This document shows, piece by piece, positions 17,426 through 27,016 of a DNA stretch of 36,495 nt. This stretch comes from Deltaproteobacteria bacterium (lineage in GTDB: Bacteria; Desulfobacterota; Binatia; UBA1149; CAITLU01), in assembly GCA_016218925.1 (NCBI GenBank), contig JACRCR010000142.1:1-36495 (forward strand), read 5' to 3'. Made by a program: the position numbers and the translations under genes. The notes under the pieces are model-generated. The model was not told the DNA's origin, did no database searches, and saw only the letters and a list, made by a program, of their open reading frames with translations. The first letter of the stretch is position 1; every line of letters starts with the position of its first letter.

Positions 17426-17881
17426 ATGGCTACCAAGACAAGAGCAGCGAAGAGCACCATCCCCACCCTGAAAGACCTCACCAAGCAGGTCGATCGTTTC
17501 CGCAAAGACGTAGAGAAGACAGTCGAGAAGGTAGGTCGCGAAGCCAAGCGCTACCTGCCGGCCAAGAGCCGCCGTCAGATCGATGACTTGATCGACAGCG
17601 TCGCCAAGACCGTCGACAACGTCCGCACCGACGTCGAAGATCGCGTCAGCGACATCCGCGGCACGGTTGACAAGAGAGTCAAGGCCCTGCGCAAGGACAC
17701 CACGTCGCGCGGCCAGAAGGCTCTCGACACCCTCGAGAAAGAAACCCGCAAGCAGCTCGACCGGCTTCTCAAAGCCATCGGAGTTCCGATGCGCAGCGAC
17801 CTCGACTCGATCAAGCGCCGCGTCGGTGCGATCGAGCGCAAGCTCGACGACCTTCTCGCGGGCCACAAGAAAGCCGCCTGA
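17426..17881 (+). CDS. Phasin-like granule-associated coiled-coil protein
   Basis: A 151-residue, lysine-rich, almost wholly helical protein. ATG 17426 is chosen because GGAGGAG lies at 17413-17419; an upstream in-frame ATG at 17411 overlaps that site. Heptad-like repeats run through about 15-110, and the end (GVPMRSDLDSIKRRVGAIERKLDDLL) matches the leucine-zipper end of phasins that coat polyhydroxyalkanoate granules. No granule synthase is in the window, so the granule role is inferred. The gene is monocistronic with its own promoter and terminator. Confidence 0.75.
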   Translation: MATKTRAAKSTIPTLKDLTKQVDRFRKDVEKTVEKVGREAKRYLPAKSRRQIDDLIDSVAKTVDNVRTDVEDRVSDIRGTVDKRVKALRKDTTSRGQKALDTLEKETRKQLDRLLKAIGVPMRSDLDSIKRRVGAIERKLDDLLAGHKKAA

Positions 17882-17900
17882 GGCGGCGAAGGACTGCCTG

Positions 17901-17929
17901 TGGTGAAACGCTCGGTCGGCGTTTCACCA
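17901..17929 (+). other. Strong hairpin after the phasin-like gene
   Basis: TGGTGAAACGC at 17901-17911 pairs perfectly with GCGTTTCACCA at 17919-17929 around a seven-base loop. It has no T-run, and precedes the true terminator by 18 bases. It may stabilise the mRNA 3' end or block antisense transcription. Confidence 0.6.
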
Positions 17930-17947
17930 TCCTCCTCCTGGGCAGAT

Positions 17948-17980
17948 GGGCGTGAAGTCGAAAGCCTTCACGCCCTTTTT
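17948..17980 (+). terminator. Intrinsic terminator of the phasin-like gene
   Basis: GGGCGTGAAG (17948-17957) pairs perfectly with CTTCACGCCC (17966-17975) around an eight-base loop and is followed by TTTTT. It overlaps the last codons of the convergent hydantoinase B gene, whose stop is at 17968-17970. Confidence 0.88.
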
Positions 17981-19632
17981 CGTTTCGGCTTGACCACGTG
18001 GGGCCGGCGGCGCTCCTCGCCGCTCCTGTCGCCGACTGCCGCAGCCGTCTCGCTACGCGTGCGTCCCCATCCACCACCGCCAGGTGTTGCCACGTTCACC
18101 CGATCACCCGGCGCCAGAGTCAGCGACGCCTTGGCAGGAATGTGAATCGCGACGTCTGATCCGTCGCGCGTGAGTTGATCCCGGCCCGGCTTTCCTTCCG
18201 CGCCGCCTGCCAGCCCGTAAGGTCCGTGCTCGCGTCTCTCCGCCAGCAGCGTCAGTTGCGTTTCGGTCAGTACTTCGATTTCGCGCTCGATGCCGTCTCC
18301 GCCAGCGTGCTTGCCGGGTCCGCCCGAAAGCCGGCGTACCGCGTACTTTCTCACGCGTAGTGGATAGTAGGCTTCGAGGGTCTCGATCGGCGTGTTCCAG
18401 GTGTTGGTCATGTGGGTCTGCAGCGCGCTGGCGCCAGGACGCACCGGCCCCGCGCCGGCGCCACCGCCGACGGTTTCGTAGTACGAGAAGTGACGCCCGC
18501 GCAGCGGGTCGAACCCGCCCAGTGCAACGTTGGTCATGGTCCCGCAACTGGCGGCGGGCACCTTGTCGGGCAACGCCTGCGCGAATGCGCGCAGCAGGAC
18601 ATCGACGATGCGCTGCGAGGTTTCGACGTTGCCGCCGGCCACGGCAGCAGGGAACTCGCAGTTGACGATAGACCCTTTCGGCGCGCGGATCCGAACCGGC
18701 GCCATCATCCCGCTGTTGGCGGGAACCCGGCGTCCCGCCAGACAGGCAATGACGTAGAACACGGCCGAGGTCGTGATGGCGAGGTTGGCGTTGAGCGGCC
18801 CGCGCACCTGCGCAGACGAGCCCTCGAAGTCGATTTCGAGGCGAGTGGCGCGCCGGCGGATCGTCACCCGGATCGCGATGTCGGCCGTGCCCGTGCCGTC
18901 ATCGTCGAGAACGTCTTCCGCTTTCCACTCTCCGGCCGGCAATTCTCTGACGAACGCTCGTACCAGTCGCGTCGAGTAGTCCTGCAACTCCTGCATCGCT
19001 CGCGCCAGCGCCTTGGCGCCGAAGCGACTGACCAGATCCTGCACGCGCGCGGCGCCGGCCCTGAGCGCCGCGACCTGGGCGTCGAGATCGCCGAGGCGCT
19101 CCTCGCGCACCCTGGTATTTGCCAAGAACAACTCGAGCGTGTCGCGCACGAACGCGCCACCTCGGCACAGGTGGACCGGAGGAATACGAAATCCTTCCTG
19201 ATGGACGTCGGTGGCAAGCGCCATCGAGCCCGGGCTGGCGCCGCCGATGTCGGCGTGGTGCGCGCGGTCAGCCACCAACGCGACCGCCTGACGTCCGCTG
19301 GGCAGGAAGACTGGCGCCACCAGCGTCACGTCGGGGAGGTGCGTGCCGCCGGCGTAGGGATCGTTGAGAATCACGATGTCGCCGCTGACCATGCGCGTTC
19401 GCTCCAGAGCCGCGCGAACCGATAGCGGGGTCGATCCCAGATGAACCGGGATGTGGGCAGCGTGAGCGACCATGGCGCCGCGCGGGTCGAACAGCGCGCA
19501 CGAGAAGTCGCGCCGCTCCTTGATATTGGGCGAGAAGCCGGCCGCTTGCAGCACCACCCCCATCTCGTCGGCTACGCCGATCAGCCGATTGGCGAACAGT
19601 TCGAGGTCTACCGGACCCAGCCGCGCAGCCAT
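17968..19632 (-). CDS. hyuB: Hydantoinase B / oxoprolinase family subunit
   Basis: A 554-residue subunit of an ATP-dependent cyclic amide hydrolase (N-methylhydantoinase, 5-oxoprolinase or acetone-carboxylase-like). The family start is typical (DLELFANRLIGVADEMG, then SPNIKERRDFSCALFD), and N90-D101 reads NDPYAGGTHLPD, followed by DRAHHADIGG and the glycine-rich GGNVETSQRIVD and YYETVGGGAGAG segments. The C-terminal GGGGWG completes the domain; a basic 35-residue tail follows. Its ATG shares one base with the stop of the A subunit (TGATG), so the two are coupled. Confidence 0.92.
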   Translation of the reverse strand: MAARLGPVDLELFANRLIGVADEMGVVLQAAGFSPNIKERRDFSCALFDPRGAMVAHAAHIPVHLGSTPLSVRAALERTRMVSGDIVILNDPYAGGTHLPDVTLVAPVFLPSGRQAVALVADRAHHADIGGASPGSMALATDVHQEGFRIPPVHLCRGGAFVRDTLELFLANTRVREERLGDLDAQVAALRAGAARVQDLVSRFGAKALARAMQELQDYSTRLVRAFVRELPAGEWKAEDVLDDDGTGTADIAIRVTIRRRATRLEIDFEGSSAQVRGPLNANLAITTSAVFYVIACLAGRRVPANSGMMAPVRIRAPKGSIVNCEFPAAVAGGNVETSQRIVDVLLRAFAQALPDKVPAASCGTMTNVALGGFDPLRGRHFSYYETVGGGAGAGPVRPGASALQTHMTNTWNTPIETLEAYYPLRVRKYAVRRLSGGPGKHAGGDGIEREIEVLTETQLTLLAERREHGPYGLAGGAEGKPGRDQLTRDGSDVAIHIPAKASLTLAPGDRVNVATPGGGGWGRTRSETAAAVGDRSGEERRRPHVVKPKRKRA

Positions 19633-21638
19633 CAGCGTCGTCTCCCATTACCCGGCGCGCGGCGCAGCCGCAGATTGCCGACTTCATCCACGACGGCCTC
19701 GAAGCCCGCTTCCACCCACGTGGTCGAGCTGTACTCCGCGATGATCGCCGGGCCGCGCAGGCGAGCGCCCGAGCCCACACGGTCGCGCCGATACACCGGC
19801 ACGGTCTCGCGACGCCCGCCGACGAAGGCCGCGACTCGATCTTCGACGACTGGACGGCCGCGACCGAGGGGCAGCGTGCGCGGGTTGGTGGGGCCGGCGT
19901 CTTCGCCGCAGCCGCTGAAACGAAGGCCGACCACTTCGACCGAACGCCGAGCGGCGTGGCTGTGGTAGCGCTTCTGGTGCAGGGCGTCGAAGTGCCGGCG
20001 CCACCCGCGCGTCAGCGGAACTTCCAGCTCGAGCGATTGGCCGAGATAGCGGGCGCGCAACAAGGTCGAGATGCGGATGCGACGTTCGGCGATGCCCTCT
20101 CGCGCGATTTCCCGGCGCAACGCCAGCGCCGGGCATCGCGCGCGACGAGCCAGGAAGTCGTAGTCCGGATCGACCGCACGCAGCGATTCGATGCGGTCGA
20201 TGATCACGCGGCCCCCCAGCACCCCTCGCGCCGACAGAAGTCCGGGATCGGCCGGGATCAGCACCTCGGGGAATCCCAATTGATCGGCCAGCCCGCAGGC
20301 GTGCAGGCCGGCGGCTCCGCCGAACGCGACCAGCACGCAACTGCGCGGATCCTCGCCGCGTTGCACGGTGATGGTGCGGATGGCGCGCTCCATGTTGCCT
20401 TCGACGACTCGCACGACTCCGATGGCGGCGGCTTCGACGCTCGCCGCTGCGATCACGCGGGCGAGTTTCTTCAGCACCACACGCGCGCGCTCGACGTCGA
20501 GGATCATGTCGCCGCCGAGGAAATGCCGCGGCTGGAGTCGTCCGAGCGCCGCATTGGCATCGGTGACCGTCGGCTTGTTGCCACGCCCGTAACAGGCCGG
20601 CCCAGGGTCTGCGCCCGCACTGTCGGGTCCGACCCGCAGCGCGCCTCCGGCATCGACGCTCGCGATCGATCCGCCGCCGGCTCCGACGGTGTGAATGTCT
20701 ATGCACGGCACCGCCAGCGGAAGTCCGCCGATCTCGGTGACGCTGCGGCGCGGTGCCTGGCCGTCGACGAAAGCCACGTCGGTGGAGGTTCCACCCATGT
20801 CGAGGGTAACGATCCGCCTCAGTCCGACTCGCGCTGCGACCTCGATCGCACCGGCCACTCCGCCGGCCGGACCCGACAACATGGTCCGCACCGGCTCGCG
20901 CCCCGCGGTCTGGGCGCCGATCGCTCCGCCGTTGGATTGCATGACGCGCAGCCGGCGCACTCCGCTGCGTTCGGCGAGGCTGCGTATGTGGCTCGCGACC
21001 CGAGGCTGTACGAAGGCGTTGGCGACCGCGGTGCTGCAGCGTTCGTACTCGCCCGGTAGCGGCCAGAGCGCGTGCGACAGCGTGATCGGTACGCCGAGAT
21101 CTTCCAGAGCGCGGGCGAGGCGCAGTTCGTGACAGGCATTGACCGTCGAGTGCAGCAGGCACACCGCGATCGCTTCGGCTCCGGCGTCCTCGACGGCGCG
21201 TCTGACGCGCCGGCACTCTTCGTCGCCAAGGCCGGTCTCGACGCTGCCGTCGAAGAGAATTCGCTCGGTGACGCCGAGTCTGCGCGAGGGCGGCACCAGC
21301 GGCTCGGGCCGGGTTGGCTCCAGCGCGTAAAGGTCGGGTCGCGCCTGGCGACCGATCTCGAGCACATCCTCGAAGCCCGCGGTCGTCACCAGAACGGTTC
21401 TGGCGCCACGGCGCTGGAGCATCGCGTTGGTGGCGACAGTGGTGCCGTAGGTGAGCTGGTCGGGCCGCCGATCGGCGAACAACCGGGCGAGCCCTTCCAG
21501 CACGGCGCGCGCCGGGTCGTCGGGGGTCGAGAGCAGCTTGAGGCGACCCTGCATGGCGCCATCGCGATAGACGATGTCGGTGAACGTCCCGCCGGTATCG
21601 ACGCCGATGACGAGCTGGCTGCGACGCACGCGATTCAT
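19632..21638 (-). CDS. hyuA: Hydantoinase A / oxoprolinase family subunit
   Basis: A 668-residue partner of hyuB. The ATG at 21638 is chosen because the ATP-site motif GVDTGGTFTDIV begins about ten residues later, as in the family; the open frame extends to 21797 but that part has no homology. Actin-like ATPase phrases follow: YGTTVATNAML, NGGAIGA, MLSGPAGGVAGA, LDMGGTSTDVAF, ADPGPACYGRG and VAFGGAAGLHACGLA. Substrate specificity cannot be deduced. No transporter or regulator lies next to the pair; the upstream 198 bases are shared with the divergent sulfatase-fold gene. Confidence 0.92.
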   Translation of the reverse strand: MNRVRRSQLVIGVDTGGTFTDIVYRDGAMQGRLKLLSTPDDPARAVLEGLARLFADRRPDQLTYGTTVATNAMLQRRGARTVLVTTAGFEDVLEIGRQARPDLYALEPTRPEPLVPPSRRLGVTERILFDGSVETGLGDEECRRVRRAVEDAGAEAIAVCLLHSTVNACHELRLARALEDLGVPITLSHALWPLPGEYERCSTAVANAFVQPRVASHIRSLAERSGVRRLRVMQSNGGAIGAQTAGREPVRTMLSGPAGGVAGAIEVAARVGLRRIVTLDMGGTSTDVAFVDGQAPRRSVTEIGGLPLAVPCIDIHTVGAGGGSIASVDAGGALRVGPDSAGADPGPACYGRGNKPTVTDANAALGRLQPRHFLGGDMILDVERARVVLKKLARVIAAASVEAAAIGVVRVVEGNMERAIRTITVQRGEDPRSCVLVAFGGAAGLHACGLADQLGFPEVLIPADPGLLSARGVLGGRVIIDRIESLRAVDPDYDFLARRARCPALALRREIAREGIAERRIRISTLLRARYLGQSLELEVPLTRGWRRHFDALHQKRYHSHAARRSVEVVGLRFSGCGEDAGPTNPRTLPLGRGRPVVEDRVAAFVGGRRETVPVYRRDRVGSGARLRGPAIIAEYSSTTWVEAGFEAVVDEVGNLRLRRAPGNGRRR

Positions 21639-21836
21639 CAAGACTTTCCGGACATGCCGATGCCAAGAGCCCGCTCGGGAACTCATCCGCGGACCGCGAC
21701 CATGGCAGCCGTCCGGGCAGCGCGCAAACCCGCACAAAGCCCGTCTGCCGAGGTGACCCGCAACGGCAGGCGTGATTGAATCCGCGAGGTTGGCCACCCG
21801 CGCCTACCGCCCCCTTCTCGAGGTCGTTGATCGAAG

Positions 21837-24029
21837 ATGTTGCGCATGTGTCACACCCGCTCGATTTTCCATCGCACCTTCGCGCGCCCATCGGTGCCGC
21901 GAGTGCGCTTGCTACTATCGCTGTTGCTGGCCGCGGCGTCGCCGCTGCCGGCCAGCGAAGTGGCGCAAGCGCGCGAACAGACGTTTCGCTTTCCGATCCG
22001 ACGCGAACTCCACGTGGCCGGCGCCAAGGGAGCCGCGCCGGCGACCTACACGCGCGAGAAGATCGGCGACTCGATGGTTTCCGTCCTCGGTGTCACCGGT
22101 CGTGTCGTGCTGTCGCGTCGTGCGATGTGGGCGGACGAGGGCGGACAGTTGTTCGTCGAGGCGACGATCCCGGAGTCGATGGCCGCGCGAGCCCATGATC
22201 TGGACGTCTACGTCGAGGACCCCCGGCGCGGTCGCCAGGACCAGACCCCGAGCCTGAGCCTGCGCGGGTCGATGCACTACGAGCCCGCGCGCAAGCCGTA
22301 CGAGGAACCGGGCACGCAAACCGTCGACGAAGAGGTCTACAAACCCGCCGAGACGGAGGCCAAAGCGCACCGCATTTCACGCACGTTCGTGTTTCCCGAT
22401 CTGCTGCCTGGCCCGGTACTCACCGAAGTCCACCTTCGCGGCGCCCACACCAAGGACTGGCAGGAAATCGTCACCGAGCCGGTCGATGTTCCGGCCGATA
22501 GCCGGCTGCGCCTCGGCTTTGGGCTGGACGGCGCAGATCCCAGGAACCAGGTGCCGGTCGACCTCGTCGTCGAGGCCAGACGGGTCGGCGGCGGCGACGA
22601 CAGCGCGAAGAATCCCGCGGTCGTCACGGTGCTGAGCCGCCGCGTGGCCGGGCCGTCGCGCTGGCAAGACGTCGACCAGGATCTGGCCAAGCTTGCCGGC
22701 AGGAAGTACCGGTTCGTTTTCCGCAGCCGCCCGGCTTCTGGCGATGCGGCGAGCGCACCGGGCGTGGTATGGGGAGCCCCCAGCGTCGAGTTCGACGAGA
22801 CGCGCCGCTCCTATCCGGTCATCCTGGTCGTATCGCTGGACTCGCTGCGCACTTCTTCGGTCGGTCTCTATTATCAGAGCGCCGCGACGCCGTTTCTGAG
22901 CGGCTTCTTCGGCAGCCAGGGCGCCGTGATGATGCAGGCGACGACGCAGGCGGTGACGACGCTGCCCGCTCACATGACGCTGATGACGGGCCTCAATCCC
23001 TCGGTGCACGGTGTCGTCGACGAAACCCGCAGCCTCGCGCCCTCGATTCCCACGCTCGCCGAGGCTCTGCGCAAAGACGGCTGGCACACCGCCGCGTTCA
23101 CCGAGGGAGGCGCGCTGGCGCGCGAGTTCGGCTTCAAGCGTGGCTTCGATCTGTACGACGAAGGCACCGCCGCCGAGGTCTCGCCCCAGTCGGCGGATGC
23201 GTTGGAGCGCGCCGCCCGCTGGCTCGAGCAGTACAGCGGCGAGCCGCTGTTCCTGTTCGTACACACCTACCGGACACGTCCGGTTCATGTCGGCGAGAAT
23301 GCGAGCGACGACGCGGTACGGCAGCGCCAGATCGCCGCCTACGTAGAGCAGGTGCGCGCCGCGGATCGCAGCCTTGCGACGCTGGTCGCAGCGACCAAGG
23401 GACGCGTCGTCGAAGACAAATCGTTGTATGTCGTGACCTCCGGCCATGGCGAGGAGTTCTACGAGCACGGCGCGGCCGGTCATGGAACGCAGCTCTACGA
23501 AGAAAGCTCGCGAGTGCCGCTACTGCTGCGCGGAGGCAGAGTCGAGAGCGGCGGTCGCTACGATGCCGAGGTAGGGCTCATCGACCTGGCACCGACCATT
23601 CTCGATCTTGCTGGTGCCGGCGTCCCATCGGGGATGCAGGGCAAGAGCTTCTACCGACTGGTGCACGGCGGGAAATCGCTGGAGGTGCCTGCCCGCTTCG
23701 CCGAAGCGCATCGGCCGTTGCGTTTGCTCAGAGACGGTTCGCTGATGGAGTGGGGAGCGCCGTCGTACTCGGTGCGAGAGGGTTCTCACAAAGTCATCTT
23801 CCACGCCGGCCGCCAGGGAAGAATGGAGGCCTACGATCTCACCGCCGACCGGCGCGAGCGCAGTGACCTCGCGGCTCTGTCACGTCCGCCCGCTTGGGTG
23901 GCGCGGCTCGCCAACATGGTGCGCGGCTATCCGGCCTTGGCGGCCAAGACCGCGCGCCAGCGGCCCGCCCGGGTCGAACTGACGCCGGCCAACCGTAGTC
24001 GCCTCGAGTCTCTGGGTTACGCGCACTGA
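21837..24029 (+). CDS. Secreted sulfatase-fold protein lacking key metal ligands
   Basis: A 730-residue exported protein: hydrophobic signal at about 23-40, an N-terminal beta-rich domain (about 45-320) unlike standard sulfatases, then an alkaline phosphatase/sulfatase superfamily domain (about 325-690). Landmarks are VVSLDSLRTSSVGLY (331-345), TTLPAHMTLMTG (374-385), SVHGV and TSGHGEEFYEHG (534-545). Compared with the sulfatase consensus, D335 remains, but the second aspartate of DTLRAD is S340, the SDHG aspartate is G536, the formylglycine position is T375 and the C-x-P-x-R arginine is H379. Sulfatase activity is therefore unlikely; a phosphohydrolase with altered metal site or a non-catalytic binder are alternatives. 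It is divergent from hyuA and convergent with pmbA. Confidence 0.8.
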   Translation: MLRMCHTRSIFHRTFARPSVPRVRLLLSLLLAAASPLPASEVAQAREQTFRFPIRRELHVAGAKGAAPATYTREKIGDSMVSVLGVTGRVVLSRRAMWADEGGQLFVEATIPESMAARAHDLDVYVEDPRRGRQDQTPSLSLRGSMHYEPARKPYEEPGTQTVDEEVYKPAETEAKAHRISRTFVFPDLLPGPVLTEVHLRGAHTKDWQEIVTEPVDVPADSRLRLGFGLDGADPRNQVPVDLVVEARRVGGGDDSAKNPAVVTVLSRRVAGPSRWQDVDQDLAKLAGRKYRFVFRSRPASGDAASAPGVVWGAPSVEFDETRRSYPVILVVSLDSLRTSSVGLYYQSAATPFLSGFFGSQGAVMMQATTQAVTTLPAHMTLMTGLNPSVHGVVDETRSLAPSIPTLAEALRKDGWHTAAFTEGGALAREFGFKRGFDLYDEGTAAEVSPQSADALERAARWLEQYSGEPLFLFVHTYRTRPVHVGENASDDAVRQRQIAAYVEQVRAADRSLATLVAATKGRVVEDKSLYVVTSGHGEEFYEHGAAGHGTQLYEESSRVPLLLRGGRVESGGRYDAEVGLIDLAPTILDLAGAGVPSGMQGKSFYRLVHGGKSLEVPARFAEAHRPLRLLRDGSLMEWGAPSYSVREGSHKVIFHAGRQGRMEAYDLTADRRERSDLAALSRPPAWVARLANMVRGYPALAAKTARQRPARVELTPANRSRLESLGYAH

Positions 24030-24074
24030 TCGCCGATCGGGTGGCGCGATGCGACCGGGTGCGCAGCTGGCCGG

Positions 24075-25430
24075 CTATCCGGCGGTAACCGAAACGTTCT
24101 CTGCTCGAACCGCGGGCACCAGCGCAGTGCCGCCAACGTCCTGGCGTTCGCGCGAGAGTGCGGAGATCTGCTGGAGCAGTTCAAAGACGTTGCCGGTGAT
24201 GAGCACTTCGCGCACCGGACGTCGCACGCCGCGTTCGATCAGGAAACCGTTCTTGACGACGCCGGAGAACTCTCCGGTCACCGCGTTGGTGGCTCCAGAG
24301 TAGCGTCCGACCCAAACCGCAGTCTCGGATCGCGCCACCAGATCGGCCATCGCCGTAGTACCCGGATCGATTTCGAGGCGGTGGGGGCCCACCGATGGCA
24401 ACGACGCGGTCGAGCCCGCGGCGTTGCCGGTCGATGTGGCACCTTGGCCCCGGGCTCGGGCTTCGTAGTGGTTGAAGAGGAACGTCTGCAGCACGCCGCC
24501 GCTCAGCAGGGCTCGACGCCGGGTGGGTACGCCTTCACGGTCGAAGGCGCTGGAGGAGACGCCGCCCGGAACGCGCCCATCGTCCCAGACGTTGAGCAAC
24601 GGGGCCGCGACTCGTTCGCCGAGGTGTGCGGCCAGCGGGCTGCGGCCCTTGCGGATGTTGTCCGCGGACAATGCGCCGACAAGCGTGGGCAGCAGCAACT
24701 CGGCCACTGCATCGGGAGACAGCACGATCGGACCGCGAAAACTCAGACCGGCCGCAGCTCCGAGCCCGGCGGTACACTTGGTGACGAAGCGGCTACAGGC
24801 CTCGGCGATCTCATCCTCGAAGCCGCGCCGGCGACGGCTCACCGCGTTGTCGTAATCGAAGCTGGCGACATCGTCGCCGTCGACCGCCATCCCGAACGCA
24901 CTCGCGTCCATCAACGTTGCGGCTTCGCTCACTGCCACGCCGGTGGTCGAGGCCAGCGCCGTCATCGAAACCGCGGCGCTTACCGATCCGGAATCGACGC
25001 GCACGCGCGGGTCGAGGTCGCGTATGCCGGCGAGCATCGTCCGGGCCAGGCGCGCCGCCTCGTCGGCGCCGACCTCGGCGACGTCAGCGTCGTAGAGTCC
25101 CGGGACCGCGGCCACGACTTCGGGGTCGGGCAAACCCATCCATGCGTCGGCGGGATTGACGCGGGCCTGCGCGATCGCCTCGGCGACCCGCTGCCCGAAC
25201 ACTTCAGGCTCGGCGTCGTTGGCGGTGACGAAGCCCTGCGATCCGCCGACCAGCACGCGCAGGCCGTAGGTGGTCTCTTCGCGGCTCTGGACGGTGTGCA
25301 CGGCGCCGTTTTCGAGGTGGGTCTCCACGGCGCGTTCCCACGACGCCGCAGCCTCGGCCTGGTCTGCGCCGGCTTTGCGGGCCAGTTCGATCAGCGTGCG
25401 GCAGAGGTCGAGCAGGTTGCGTTCGTTCAC
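24075..25430 (-). CDS. pmbA: TldD/PmbA family metalloprotease subunit (TldE)
   Basis: A 451-residue protein of the PmbA/TldE type, the non-zinc half of the TldD-TldE protease, which in E. coli processes microcin B17 and degrades the antitoxin CcdA. Family features: an N-terminal domain with AVHTVQSREETTYGLRVLV, SFRGPIVLSPDAVAELL in the middle, DDGRVPGG, and the C-terminal GEFSGVVKNGFLIERG and LITGNVFELL. It lies 47 bases downstream of tldD in one operon, the usual order for co-made subunits. Confidence 0.93.
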   Translation of the reverse strand: MNERNLLDLCRTLIELARKAGADQAEAAASWERAVETHLENGAVHTVQSREETTYGLRVLVGGSQGFVTANDAEPEVFGQRVAEAIAQARVNPADAWMGLPDPEVVAAVPGLYDADVAEVGADEAARLARTMLAGIRDLDPRVRVDSGSVSAAVSMTALASTTGVAVSEAATLMDASAFGMAVDGDDVASFDYDNAVSRRRRGFEDEIAEACSRFVTKCTAGLGAAAGLSFRGPIVLSPDAVAELLLPTLVGALSADNIRKGRSPLAAHLGERVAAPLLNVWDDGRVPGGVSSSAFDREGVPTRRRALLSGGVLQTFLFNHYEARARGQGATSTGNAAGSTASLPSVGPHRLEIDPGTTAMADLVARSETAVWVGRYSGATNAVTGEFSGVVKNGFLIERGVRRPVREVLITGNVFELLQQISALSRERQDVGGTALVPAVRAENVSVTAG

Positions 25431-25477
25431 GATGCCTCGCTCGTTGCCGACTCGCGCGTCGTTTTCAACTGATCGCC

Positions 25478-26899
25478 TTACTCCTCACCGCCGAGTAGCG
25501 CGCGGCAGCGGACGTAAGGCCCGCCGGCGTCGACCTTGGCGGGCTGCCCCTTGCCGCAGTATCCCGCACCGAGGTCCCAGCGAAAATCGCGCGAGACGGC
25601 GTCTACGGTCTGCATCACTTCGAACGCGATTCCACTGATGGTCACTCCGCGCACGAGTTCGCCGAGCTTGCCGTTGCGGATGCGTCGCGCTTCCTGAACA
25701 CCGAACATGAACTCGCCCGAGGCATCGGCCTGTCCGTTGCGAGGACCGTCGAGCAGGTAACCGTCGCGGGTGTCTGCGATTATTTCGTCGAGATCGCGCG
25801 AGCCCGGCTCGAGATAGGTGTTGCGCATGCGGATCAACGGCTGGTCCGAGTATTCCCAGGCGCGCGCATTGCCGGTCGGGGCTACGCCGAAGCGCGCTGC
25901 GCTCTCGCGGTTGTGGAGATAGGAGACGAGGATGCCGTCCTTGATGATCGTCGTACGCGAAGCCGGGACGCCCTCGTCGTCGACCGGAATCGTTCCGCCC
26001 GCGCCCAGGTAGTGTTCCGAACCGCCGCTGTCGCAAAGCGTGACGAGGTCGCTGGCAACCCTGCTGCCGATCTTGCCGGCTGCCACCGAGCCGGCCTGCA
26101 CGAAGTCGGCTTCGACGGTATGCCCGATCGCCTCGTGGACGAGGAGTCCGACGATCGAAGGTGCCAGGATCACCGCGCAGCGTCCGCCTTCCGCGTGGCG
26201 AGCGCCGAGCAGGTCTTGCGCGGTCTTGGCGGCGCGTTCGGCGAGTGCTTCGCCTGCCGCGCTGCGAAACAGGCAGTCCCACCCGCCGGTGGCGCCGACT
26301 GCCTCGCTGCCGGTGGAAAGCTCCCCGTCCTTCTCGGCGACCGCCTGCATGCGCAGTTCCGGACGCACCAGACGAAACGCGGCCGCGGCACCATCGGTGG
26401 TCACGATCGCCTTGTCTTCGAAGATCTCGTTGTAGGTGCAGCTGGCCGAGCGAATTACGCGCGAGGCGCCGCGGATCTGGGCCTCGAGGCTGGTGGCCAT
26501 GCCGATCTTCTCTTCGAGACTGCGCGTTGCGACCTCCTCGAGACCCGGCTGGTCGAAGATCCCGCGGGCCAGTGTGCAGGCCGGCAGGCTCGAGAGGGGT
26601 TGATGGCCGGCCCCGGGCGTGGACGAGTGGGCATGGGAGGCGCAGGCCGCGGCGGCTGTTCGTGCCATCTGGACGGCGCGCTTGATCGACGCCGCGTCGA
26701 CCTGGCCGGTGGATGCGAAGCCCCAGCCTCCCGCGGTCAAGACTCGAACCCCGACACCCTTGCGATGACGGATCTGAGAGCGCTCGACCTTGCCCTTGTC
26801 GACCCCGAGGCTCCGCGAGGTCTTGGCGTGATAGCGGAACTCGACGAACCCGTCCTGCTGGGCGGCAATCTCACATAGAAGCTCCAGCGCTTCGATCAT
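25478..26899 (-). CDS. tldD: TldD zinc metalloprotease subunit
   Basis: A 473-residue catalytic partner of PmbA. The zinc motif HExxxH is present as HEAIGH at 255-260, and C448 near the end (GAGYCGKGQPAKVDAGGP) matches the cysteine that completes the zinc site in E. coli TldD. AWEYSDQPLIRMRNT and DGYLLDG are family phrases. The closed TldD-TldE chamber cleaves only unfolded or small peptides. No peptide-precursor gene is obvious next to the operon. The start lies 117 bases from the divergent zinc-ribbon gene. Confidence 0.95.
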   Translation of the reverse strand: MIEALELLCEIAAQQDGFVEFRYHAKTSRSLGVDKGKVERSQIRHRKGVGVRVLTAGGWGFASTGQVDAASIKRAVQMARTAAAACASHAHSSTPGAGHQPLSSLPACTLARGIFDQPGLEEVATRSLEEKIGMATSLEAQIRGASRVIRSASCTYNEIFEDKAIVTTDGAAAAFRLVRPELRMQAVAEKDGELSTGSEAVGATGGWDCLFRSAAGEALAERAAKTAQDLLGARHAEGGRCAVILAPSIVGLLVHEAIGHTVEADFVQAGSVAAGKIGSRVASDLVTLCDSGGSEHYLGAGGTIPVDDEGVPASRTTIIKDGILVSYLHNRESAARFGVAPTGNARAWEYSDQPLIRMRNTYLEPGSRDLDEIIADTRDGYLLDGPRNGQADASGEFMFGVQEARRIRNGKLGELVRGVTISGIAFEVMQTVDAVSRDFRWDLGAGYCGKGQPAKVDAGGPYVRCRALLGGEE

Positions 26900-27016
26900 C
26901 GCGCCATTCTAACCCGGCGGGGGGGCGCGTCCAGCAGCTTTCTCCGCGCGGCTCCGATCGGTGCGCCGGGTTGCCTGGGTTTGCGAGGTCGCCGGTGGTC
27001 GGATAACCACGGCGCC

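Noticed and set aside
19684..21891. Long minus-strand frame (735 codons) overlapping hyuA in another phase
   Set aside because: Arginine-rich shadow of hyuA; hyuA shows all family motifs.
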